From: Prochlorococcus sp. W8
Lineage (GTDB): Bacteria > Cyanobacteriota > Cyanobacteriia > PCC-6307 > Cyanobiaceae
Length of the DNA stretch: 64,000 nucleotides
Assembly: GCA_000291825.1 (NCBI GenBank)
Contig: ALPF01000003.1
Coordinates: forward strand, 21,525-85,524
Direction: 5' to 3'
Shown here: positions 57,369-64,000 of the stretch, one piece after another
How positions within the stretch are numbered: position 1 is the stretch's first letter
How the letters are laid out: the number at the start of each line of letters is the position of its first letter
Notes under the pieces: model-generated
Databases searched by the model: none
The model's input: only the letters and a program-made list of their open reading frames with translations
Told to the model about the DNA's origin: nothing
Made by a program: the position numbers and the translations under genes

Positions 57369-59177
57369 ATGAGTCTATTTGCCTTTTTCAGCGAAAACCA
57401 TAATGCCTTGATCACGGTATTAGTTTTATCTCTATCTATATTTTTATTTATAAGAAATACAATTGTTCCCGAACTAACTGGATTATTAGCTGTTGCAGTT
57501 TTTATTGTAACGGGAGTTCTTACTCCACAAAAAGCATTGTCTGGATTTGGAAGCCCCTCTTTAATAACGCTAATGGGCTTATTTTCAATTTCATCAGCAT
57601 TAGTTAAGAGCGGATCTCTTGATAGGGTTAGAGAGCTTTTAGCTTCTGAAAGTATTAAGACCTCGAAGCGATTTATTACTCTATTGGCTTTTGTGGTAGC
57701 GCCTATTTCAGGAATAGTACCAAATACTCCACTTGTAGCCTCCCTTTTGCCATTGGTAGAGGGATGGTGTATTAAAAGGAATATTGCACCCTCCAAAGTT
57801 CTTTTACCTCTATCATTTTCAGTATTGCTAGGTGGTACTATTACCCTTTTGGGAAGTTCAGTAAATCTTCTTGTTAGTGATATAAGTGAACAATTAGGTT
57901 ATGGATCTCTTGAATTATTTAGTGTTACTGCAATAGGAGTTCCAGTTTGGTTGATAGGGACTATTTATTTGGTACTTGTCTCTGATAAATTGCTTCCTGA
58001 TAGAGGATTTAGTAATGCTTTGTCAAAAAATATTAATCTAAATAATTATTGTACTGAAGTAACTATTCCACAGGATTCTAAATTAGTGGGACAATCACTG
58101 CGCAATAGCAGACTTCAGAGGAGGTTTGATGTAGATGTTATTCAATTGCAAAGAAATGGTAAGATAATTCTTCCTCCTCTGGCTGATAGAAAGATTGAGC
58201 CTGATGATAGATTATTAATTAGAGTCACACGGTCAGATTTATTAAGATTAGAACAAGAGCGAACAATATTATTAGCAGAAAAGATAGGCTCCTATCAAAA
58301 CAATATTTTTATTAACTCTTCTGAAGTGACAAAGACTTTTGAATCATTACTACCTGCAGGCTCAACTCTTGCTGGTGCAAGTTTAAGAGAATTGAGATTT
58401 AGGCAGAGATATAATGCTACGGTTTTAGCCTTAAGAAGGGGTCAGCAAACTATTCAAGAAAGATTAGGTCAATGTATTCTGCGAGCTGGAGATGTATTAC
58501 TTATCCAAGCACCTTTGGATTCTATTAGGGGTTTGCAATCTAGCAATGATTTACTTGTTTTAGATCAGGTAGAAGATGATTTGCCTGTTTTGCGCAAAAA
58601 ACCTATAGCCATTGCGATTGCTTTGTTTATGATTATTTTGCCTTCCATAACAAATATTCCACTAGTAGGATCAGTGCTGCTAGCGGTATTTGCAATGGTT
58701 GTTTTTGGATGTTTGCGCCCATCAGAAATCAAGAGATCTATAAGATTAGATGTACTGTTATTATTAGGATCTTTGTCAAGCTTTAGCGTGGCTATACAAA
58801 GTTCAGGTTTGGCAGATTTAATTGTTGTAAATTTAAAGTTTTTTTTAGAAGGACTTCCAATGTACTTTGCATTGTTTGTTATGTTTTTATTTACTGTACT
58901 TATTACGCAATTTATTAGTAATGCTGCTTCAGTAGCCTTGATTTTGCCCGTAGCTATTCAATTTGCTTCAACCCTAGAGATAGCTCCTAATGCGATAATT
59001 CTTCTTGTGCTATTTGCTGCGAGTCAATCTTATTTAACTCCTATGGGTTATCAAACTAATCTTATGGTTTATGGTCCGGGAAGATATAAATTCTTTGATA
59101 TTGCAAAATACGGGGTAGGATTAACTATTATAATGTCAGTATTTATCCCATTATTAATAATTTTAAATTTCAACTAA
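57369..59177 (+). CDS. SLC13/DASS-type sodium:anion symporter with two internal RCK-C domains
   Basis: The protein has 602 aa. Membrane helices lie at ~10-210 and ~405-600, each half holding a P-loop-like SNT/N motif (SPLVSLLPL-type, ISNAASVALILP). Between them are two RCK-C/TrkA-C domains (VGQSLRNSRLQRRFDV; AGASLRELRFRQRYNA, ~215-400). It probably imports sulfate or dicarboxylate with Na+. Its stop is followed at once by the TTG of trkH, so with trkH and trkA it forms a transport operon, here broken by the rearrangement at 59.64 kb. Confidence 0.85.
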   Translation: MSLFAFFSENHNALITVLVLSLSIFLFIRNTIVPELTGLLAVAVFIVTGVLTPQKALSGFGSPSLITLMGLFSISSALVKSGSLDRVRELLASESIKTSKRFITLLAFVVAPISGIVPNTPLVASLLPLVEGWCIKRNIAPSKVLLPLSFSVLLGGTITLLGSSVNLLVSDISEQLGYGSLELFSVTAIGVPVWLIGTIYLVLVSDKLLPDRGFSNALSKNINLNNYCTEVTIPQDSKLVGQSLRNSRLQRRFDVDVIQLQRNGKIILPPLADRKIEPDDRLLIRVTRSDLLRLEQERTILLAEKIGSYQNNIFINSSEVTKTFESLLPAGSTLAGASLRELRFRQRYNATVLALRRGQQTIQERLGQCILRAGDVLLIQAPLDSIRGLQSSNDLLVLDQVEDDLPVLRKKPIAIAIALFMIILPSITNIPLVGSVLLAVFAMVVFGCLRPSEIKRSIRLDVLLLLGSLSSFSVAIQSSGLADLIVVNLKFFLEGLPMYFALFVMFLFTVLITQFISNAASVALILPVAIQFASTLEIAPNAIILLVLFAASQSYLTPMGYQTNLMVYGPGRYKFFDIAKYGVGLTIIMSVFIPLLIILNFN

Positions 59178-59642
59178 TTGCTATCTGTAAATAAAGTGGA
59201 TTTTAATCATTCTGTTTATAAGCTTAAAGACTTTTATAGAAAGTTAACTGTTCCGCAATTTACTATTGTTACTGGATTAATAGTAATCTTTCTAGGAACC
59301 TTAGTATTAAGTACTCCTTTGTGTTCCTCTCAAAATGTAGGGCTTTGGGAAGCTTTTTTTACTTCTACTTCAGCTATTACCGTTACTGGTCTTACAGTAA
59401 TTGATATTGGATCAGACCTTACAATTTTTGGGCAAATTTTTTTAGCGTTTATGCTTCTTTCCGGAGGTCTTGGCTTAATGGCAATCACTACTTTTTTGCA
59501 GGGATTTGTAGTGAAAGGAGCAAAGTTAAGAACCAGACTAGATAAAGGAAAAACTCTTGATGAGTTTGGAGTTGGGGGAATTGGCAGAACTTTTCAAAGT
59601 ATTGCAATAACAGCTGCAATTATTATTTCTTTAGGAGCATTT
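59178..59642 (+). pseudogene. trkH: trkH/ktrB 5' part, truncated at a rearrangement junction
   Basis: The protein begins at TTG 59178, directly after the SLC13 stop, and the first ~154 residues are a normal Trk/Ktr start: a helix at ~25-45, the first selectivity pore loop TSTSAITVTGLTVID (~68-82) and GGLGLMAITTFLQ. At residue ~155 (ITAAIIISLGA) family similarity ends; the next residues come from an inverted neighbour and stop at 59663. The rest of the protein is the minus-strand fragment at 63044-64000. As it stands no functional subunit can be made. Confidence 0.85.
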
Positions 59643-59645
59643 TCT
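59630..59645. other. inversion or chimera junction joining trkH to an inverted ABC-F gene
   Basis: At about 59636-59642 two converging genes are cut at the same point. Left, trkH reads normally to Gly-Ala (GGAGCA, 59634-59639). Right, the minus-strand ABC-F gene reads normally to Asn-Ala (codon at 59638-59636). The bases AGCATTT could belong to either, consistent with a few bases of microhomology. The missing trkH part lies inverted up to the window end. Confidence 0.75.
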
Positions 59646-61093
59646 AAATTCTCTTTTGACTGAAGATCCAGATGATTTGTAGGTTCATCAAGGAGTAAAA
59701 AATTACTTGGCTTCATAATTATTAACGCTAAAGCCAACCTTGCCTTCTCCCCGCCACTTAATTGTCTTACAAATTTGAATACTGAATCTTTATAAAAACC
59801 AAAATTACCTAAATAAGTTCTAACTTTTTCTTGAGACCAATTTGGTTCATTTTTATATAACAAATCAATAACCAAATGATCTAAATCCAACGCATCAGCT
59901 TGATTTTGAGCATAATAACGCATCAATAAATTTGTTTTACCTAAAATGATTTCTCCTAATTCTGGAGCTAGTTGATGGACAATTAATTTGAATAATGTTG
60001 ATTTACCAGATCCATTAGGACCTAGCAATCCGACTTTATCACCAGCTGAAATTTTTAAGTTTGTTTCAAAGAAAATTATTTTATCATCATAACTATGACT
60101 TAAATCCTTTATTTCTAAAACAGATTTACTAGACCTAGGGCAATCCGAAAATATAAATAATGGACTTTTAAACTGTTTTACCGGGCAATCTATTTTCTCT
60201 ATTTTTTGAATTTGTTTCTCTCTACTTTTAGCTTGAGAACTTCTAGTTGCACTAGCTCTAAATTTATCTATATATTCTTGCTGACTTTTCAGTTCTTTTT
60301 GTTGAGTTTCATATTTTTTAGTTTGAATAACATCATTGATTAGTTTTTGCTTTAAAAAAAATGAATAATTACCTTTAAAAGTATGAGATATACCATTCTC
60401 AATAAATACAACTTTATTGCATATTTTATCCAAAAAATAACGATCATGACTTATTAATATGATTGATACTTTCAAGGATATTAAATAATTTTCAAGCCAA
60501 AAGATGGTTTCTAAGTCCAAATGATTTGTGGGCTCATCCAATAAAATTAAATCTGGCTTTTGTAGCATTATTTTTCCTAAAGCAATTCTCATTTGCCATC
60601 CTCCTGAAAAATTAGCAACTAATGTATTTGCGTCTTCGTTTGAGAAACCTAATTTTGGTAATATTTTATCGACTTCGTATTTCATTTGATATCCACCTAG
60701 TGCTTCAAATTTTCTTTGATAAATCCCTAATTGATTTGCCAAGCTCTCTAATTGCTCCGGTGTATTAGTATCTTTCATTTTTATTTCTATTTCTTTCAAT
60801 TTACGTTTGATAAGGTGAACCTCTGTAAAAGTATTTTCTAATTCTTCTCTTAAAGTACAATTCTGATTTAAATCAAATTCTTGTTTTAAGTATGCAAGTT
60901 TAGGATCTCCTTCCTTAACAATCTCTCCACTTGTCTGTTCTACATCTCCAATTAAAATTTTTAATTGTGTTGTTTTACCAGAACCATTAGAACCAACTAA
61001 ACCTATTTTCTCTCCTCTTTTGATATCCCAATTCACTTCTTTCAGGACAATATCTGTTGAATATATTTTTGAAATACCTTCTAATCTAATCAC
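59636..61093 (-). pseudogene. ABC-F family ATPase (Uup/YkpA-like), 3' end cut at the junction
   Basis: The gene codes ~486 residues of a duplicated ABC ATPase: ABC1 with GSNGSGKTTQLKIL, SGGWQMRIALGKI, DEPTNHLDLE and SHDRYF; a linker (VIQTKKYETQQKELKSQQEY); ABC2 with GPNGSGKSTLFKL, LSGGEKARLALAL, DEPTNHLDLQSKENLENA. At that point the reading frame enters trkH sequence and stops at 59594. The H-loop and the last ~50 residues of ABC2 are lost. ABC-F proteins protect ribosomes or modulate translation; this copy is probably inactive, or the break is an artefact. Confidence 0.85.
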
Positions 61094-61161
61094 TGCATAA
61101 AGTTATAGAATTTACATATTAGCTTTTTCAACACCAAAATAAAATTTGTAAAATTCATGAT

Positions 61162-61332
61162 ATGAAAAGAATAGAACAAATCGTAGCTATATTTATAGCA
61201 GCTGGACTATCAATACCAAGCTATTGGTTTTTTTGGACAATGGCAGGGGGCGGTGGTTACGAAAAAAGAACAAAGCCAATATTAGATAATAAATCAGAAA
61301 AAGTCTTACAAACCCCCTCTAACTTTGACTAA
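61162..61332 (+). CDS. small single-helix membrane protein (56 aa)
   Basis: ATG at 61162 reads MKRIEQIVAIFIAAGLSIPS, a membrane helix (~6-27), then YWFFWTMAGGGGYEKRTKPI and a polar tail, stopping at 61332. It overlaps the 3' end of the Nif11-like gene by 27 bases (convergent). The GGGG loop after WTMA is unusual. It may be a thylakoid or plasma-membrane small protein, but no family is recognised. Confidence 0.55.
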   Translation: MKRIEQIVAIFIAAGLSIPSYWFFWTMAGGGGYEKRTKPILDNKSEKVLQTPSNFD

Positions 61333-61536
61333 CCAAAATTTGGTTAGTTCATCGTCTAATGTACTTAGGTATTGAATAACTTCCTCTTCTGTAACTTTAA
61401 TATTAAGTTCATCTCCAATTTCACAGATTTTTTTTAATGCTGATTTTGGATCATTCAAAGCTACCCTAAAAAGACTTTGTTTTTTTTCATAATCCTTATC
61501 AATAATCTGATACAGTTTTTCTGCATTCCTCGTCAT
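61306..61536 (-). CDS. Nif11-like leader-type protein ending at its GG motif (76 aa)
   Basis: The protein has 76 aa. The layout matches Nif11/prochlorosin leaders: a helical N-terminus, LNDPKSALKKICEIGDELNI (~28-47), the conserved VTEEEVIQYLSTLDDEL block (~48-64) and then KVRGGL at the very end. Leader peptidases of this class cut after GG; here only one residue follows, so no core peptide is present. No lanthipeptide synthetase or peptidase gene is in the window. It may be a leader-like regulator, or a remnant of a precursor. Confidence 0.6.
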   Translation of the reverse strand: MTRNAEKLYQIIDKDYEKKQSLFRVALNDPKSALKKICEIGDELNIKVTEEEVIQYLSTLDDELTKFWLVKVRGGL

Positions 61537-61569
61537 AATTTTTTTTATTATTACTAATACAATATTCCT

Positions 61570-61908
61570 TTAAGCCACATTTTGTTGATTATTATGATTT
61601 GTGTAACTATCATTATCAGCATCCTTGATTTCCTGAGCAGAAGCATCTTCCATGCTGCGAGCATCAAGACACAAAACTTTCCTCAATTTAGCAAAATTCG
61701 CGGCATGAGATAATCTGCCATCTTTTTTGGCATTAAATTCTGACTTTTGCAATATTTGATGCAAATGAGTCAATAGATATGGACTAACTACCGCTGAAAT
61801 AAGTACATCACTGCTTTTCTCTGTGCCAATATTTAATAATCTTTTTTTTCGCTGATTAGCCATCCTACGGCTTTTAGGATTTACTTTAGCTGAATGTTTC
61901 ATAATCAA
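61570..61908 (-). CDS. basic hypothetical protein (112 aa)
   Basis: The start is TTG 61908 or ATG 61902. The N-terminus is strongly basic (KHSAKVNPKSRRMANQRKKR), then a helical region with SPYLLTHLHQILQ, SHAANFAKLRKVLCLDARSM and an acidic, Asn-rich tail. The mix of a basic N-terminal arm and helices would suit a nucleic-acid-binding protein, but no domain is recognised. It diverges from the ribbon-helix-helix gene across a 108-base spacer with an inverted repeat. Confidence 0.55.
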   Translation of the reverse strand: MIMKHSAKVNPKSRRMANQRKKRLLNIGTEKSSDVLISAVVSPYLLTHLHQILQKSEFNAKKDGRLSHAANFAKLRKVLCLDARSMEDASAQEIKDADNDSYTNHNNQQNVA

Positions 61909-61947
61909 TTAGTTTAAAGATAATAAAGACTAAATTCCTATACATAT

Positions 61948-61988
61948 AGTATACACAAAGATACTACCCTTGACTAACTGTGTATACT
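61948..61988. promoter_or_regulatory. perfect 10-bp inverted repeat, probable operator
   Basis: AGTATACACA at 61948-61957 is the exact reverse complement of TGTGTATACT at 61979-61988, with 21 bases between. Each arm is itself near-palindromic (GTATAC). TTGACT (61970-61975) lies between them, and TATACT, a good -10, is found on the minus strand at the left arm. A ribbon-helix-helix gene starts 29 bases to the right, and such proteins bind inverted repeats over their own promoters. Confidence 0.55.
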
Positions 61989-62016
61989 TATAAGTAACAG
62001 TTACGAAGTCATATTC

Positions 62017-62316
62017 ATGGCAACTAGGCAAAATTCAACAAACGGAAAGCCGAAATCGCCCCGAATACAGGTAGTCTTACCCGAGAATCTCTGTGATCAA
62101 CTTGCATCACTAGCTGAAGAGGAATCAAGAACAGTCAGCAATATGGCAAAGGTATTAATTCAAAAAGGAATAGAGAATTATCTTGAATTAAAAGGTAAAC
62201 CACTTTTCGCGAACTCTAATACAGATAAATTTAGAGACAAATTAGAAAAACAGACTATTCCGAAACTTAAAGGTGCTCCTAAAAGAATTAGATACTTCAA
62301 TCAAACAAAAGATTAA
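62017..62316 (+). CDS. ribbon-helix-helix DNA-binding protein (CopG/Arc-like)
   Basis: The protein has 99 aa. A basic N-terminal arm (~1-14) precedes the RHH core: the beta-strand RIQVVLPENLCDQL (~16-29), helix ASLAEEESRT and second helix VSNMAKVLIQKGIENYLELK (~41-60). A basic ~35-residue tail follows. RHH dimers pair their strands in the major groove. It probably represses its own promoter and the divergent 112-aa gene through the inverted repeat upstream. No toxin gene is next to it, so this is more likely a solitary regulator than an antitoxin. Confidence 0.75.
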   Translation: MATRQNSTNGKPKSPRIQVVLPENLCDQLASLAEEESRTVSNMAKVLIQKGIENYLELKGKPLFANSNTDKFRDKLEKQTIPKLKGAPKRIRYFNQTKD

Positions 62317-62320
62317 TAAA

Positions 62321-63025
62321 TTATTTTTGCGGTAATCTTTGCAAATCTTCCATAGAACCCATAACCACTAAAACATTACCTCTCTCTAAGATATATTTTG
62401 CAGGAGGATTCACAGTTAGCTGCTCCGCAGGTCCTGCTGCTAAAACATTTACTAAGTAGTTTTTCCTAAGATTTAAATCTCTGAGTGATCTTCCAATGAA
62501 ATCTTCAGGCACCGTAATTTCATCTATACCAGTTTGATTATCTAATTCGAGTCTTTCAATCAAATTTGGTCTTACAAGTTCTAACCCCAGTCTTTCACCT
62601 TGCATCCTTGAGGGGAAGACGACTTTATCAGCACCAACCCTAAAAAGCATTTTTTCATGGAGATCACTAGTTGCTCTAGCAATCACTCTTTTAACTCGCG
62701 TACCATCACTATCTTTAGCAATAAGAGTAGTAGTAATACTTGCCTCAATTGGTTCGCTTATACCTACTACCAGTGTATTCATTTCCAATATTCCAGATTC
62801 TCTCATTGACTCTTCATCGGTGCAATCTACAACTCTAGCCTCTATGGAGGGTTCTAATTGCCTTAAGTCATCAATAGCTTTTTCTGAGTAGTCAGCTGCC
62901 AAGACATCAGCACCATTACTTACAAGTTCCCTGCACACCGCAGTACCAAACCTTCCAACACCAACTACTGCAAATGTAAGATCTTCTTTCCCTTTTTGAG
63001 GGGACCATTGCCACCAATCAGCCAT
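62321..63025 (-). CDS. trkA: TrkA/KtrA-type regulatory subunit of Trk transporter
   Basis: The protein has 234 aa: an RCK-N Rossmann domain with VVGVGRFGTAVCRELVSNGA (~20-39) that binds NAD(H) or ATP, and an RCK-C domain with VPEDFIGRSLRDLNLRKNY (~165-183). It is the cytoplasmic ring that gates the TrkH/KtrB pore. It lies 18 bases downstream of the trkH 3' part on the same strand, so the original order was SLC13, trkH, trkA. The gene itself is intact inside the inverted segment. Confidence 0.9.
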   Translation of the reverse strand: MADWWQWSPQKGKEDLTFAVVGVGRFGTAVCRELVSNGADVLAADYSEKAIDDLRQLEPSIEARVVDCTDEESMRESGILEMNTLVVGISEPIEASITTTLIAKDSDGTRVKRVIARATSDLHEKMLFRVGADKVVFPSRMQGERLGLELVRPNLIERLELDNQTGIDEITVPEDFIGRSLRDLNLRKNYLVNVLAAGPAEQLTVNPPAKYILERGNVLVVMGSMEDLQRLPQK

Positions 63026-63043
63026 AATAAAAATTAATAACTG

Positions 63044-64000
63044 CTAAACATAAAGATCAGCTTTTGGATAACCAATTCTCTTTTGTTTATTTATTCTACC
63101 CTTATAAAGCGCTTCCCAAACAGCACTTAGAAGCAAAAGTATACCAAGTCGGCCCACAAACATACCAATAATAAGAATTAATTGACCAAAATGATTTAAT
63201 TTATTTGTTAGCCCTATATCAAAACCAACAGTTGCGAAAGCAGAAATGCAAGTGAAAAGCATTTCTAAAAAAGTAAATTTCTCTCTACTCACAAAAGTAT
63301 TTGTTGTACTTAAAAGCATGGCCATAAGAAGGACAAAAAGTAGAGAGCCAACTGTTATGCCAACAGCTTTTAAAATTACTTTATCTGAAATTAATCTATT
63401 ACTGATAACTACATCTTTTTGACCTCTTAATGTTGATCTTGTCGCAGCCATAAGCGCTATAAAAGTTGTCGTTTTAATTCCCCCTCCTGTTCCTCCTGAG
63501 CTTGCACCAATAAACATTAATGTCATCAGCAGTAAAATTCCTGTATCTGAAATTGTATTTAAAGAGATGGGGTAATTAGTAAATCCAGCAGTCCTTGCGC
63601 TAATAGTTTCAAATAAAGCCGAAAGTATTCTCTCAAAGAAATTTAAATCTGAAAAAAATCGACCATTCAGTAGTGACTCAGTGATTAAAAAACCTATTGA
63701 TCCAAATAATATTAGATTCAAAGTCGTCCTAATTACGAGTTTGCTATGTAATGTAAGTTTTTTATATCTTAAATTATTCCTATGAGTCCAAATATCATCA
63801 ATTACTCGCCACCCAAGACCACCGAGAACAATTAAAACTATAAAAACGAAATTTACCACAAAATTTGTTCTATATTCATAAATACTCGTATTCCATATAG
63901 AAAAGCCTGCATTATTATATGCCGAAATGCTATGAAATATCGAGACCCACAATCTTTCCCAAGGATTACTAATATTGATAAAACCAAAATAAAATAAAAT
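63044..64000 (-). pseudogene. trkH: trkH/ktrB 3' part, inverted relative to its 5' part
   Basis: The frame is open to the last base, so the ATG-like start codon at 63952 (TTG) is internal. Upstream of it the protein reads ILFYFGFINISNPWERL and runs on into the second pore loop HSISAYNNAGFS. The third (SARTAGFTNYPIS) and fourth (CISAFATVGFDIG) pore loops follow, so three of four selectivity glycines are here and the first is in the fragment at 59178. Together they make ~472 aa, a normal TrkH/KtrB length. The upstream end of this piece continues the 59.64-kb end with few or no residues missing. Confidence 0.88.

Noticed and set aside
57350..57796. 148-aa frame on the minus strand opposite the SLC13 carrier
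   Set aside because: It lies wholly opposite a well-supported gene, has no family resemblance and has codon usage expected of a mirror frame.
59594..59635. C-terminal tail of the ABC-F frame (PKEIIIAAVIAIL) as real protein
   Set aside because: It is the reverse complement of the trkH helix and lacks the H-loop expected there; it arises from the junction.
62017..62316. Antitoxin of a toxin-antitoxin pair
   Set aside because: It has an RHH fold, but no RelE/ParE- or PIN-like gene lies next to it, and the neighbour on the same side is trkA.
1..64000. CRISPR arrays, insertion sequences, prophage and rRNA genes
   Set aside because: No regularly spaced repeats, transposase, integrase, phage structural or rRNA sequence was seen on reading both strands.

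Overview
The window is a gene-dense, AT-rich stretch of what looks like a high-light-adapted Prochlorococcus chromosome (inference from content and order). Supporting signs are very low GC, PsbX next to Ycf66 next to a high-light-inducible protein, a Flv1/Flv3 flavodiiron pair, a Suf operon, and a circularly permuted tmRNA whose tag reads ANKIVSFSRQTAPVAA, a picocyanobacterial-type tag. No rRNA, CRISPR array, insertion sequence or integrase was seen.

Layout. 1-2970 is accessory-looking: two T5orf172-type GIY-YIG proteins (one cut by the window edge, with a C-terminal RAMA/DUF4357-like domain), an endonuclease/exonuclease/phosphatase-fold protein, tiny acidic proteins, a 60-residue protein with a CP12-like cysteine motif, and hairpins and repeats. 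2971-7850 holds a multi-pass membrane protein, a PD-(D/E)XK nuclease-like protein with paired cysteines, and the cell-wall transpeptidase PBP2. 7849-13658 (minus strand) holds an FMN reductase and the Flv1 and Flv3 genes, separated by a second multi-pass membrane protein that looks inserted. 13779-25540 is housekeeping: alaS, speA, ndk, thiO, gatB, coaE, argJ, a ParA-type ATPase with a frameshifted small partner, and an aldo/keto reductase. The tmRNA lies at about 25.86-26.09 kb.

26-41 kb contains an rRNA methyltransferase, a pair of small membrane proteins, a stand-alone LigD-type phosphoesterase domain, SMC, a PRC-barrel protein, an LpxB-related protein, tRNA-Leu, accC, a YggT/Ycf19 protein, psbX, ycf66, hli and an SbmA-like ABC transporter. 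41-57 kb contains def, a prolyl oligopeptidase-type hydrolase, sufBCDS for Fe-S assembly, a DUF4912 protein, pgm, rarA, a phosphopantetheinyl transferase, a peroxiredoxin, coaX, cysH and a type-II NADH dehydrogenase.

57.4-64 kb is a cation/anion transport cluster: an SLC13 carrier with internal RCK-C domains, TrkH and TrkA. It carries the most striking anomaly of the window. trkH is cut at about 59.64 kb and joined directly to an inverted, 3'-truncated ABC-F gene, while the remaining two thirds of trkH lie inverted at the right edge. This fits an inversion of about 4.4 kb, or an amplification/assembly chimera, with breakpoints inside two genes. The inverted segment also holds a Nif11-like leader peptide that ends at its GG and a ribbon-helix-helix regulator facing a perfect 10-bp inverted repeat.
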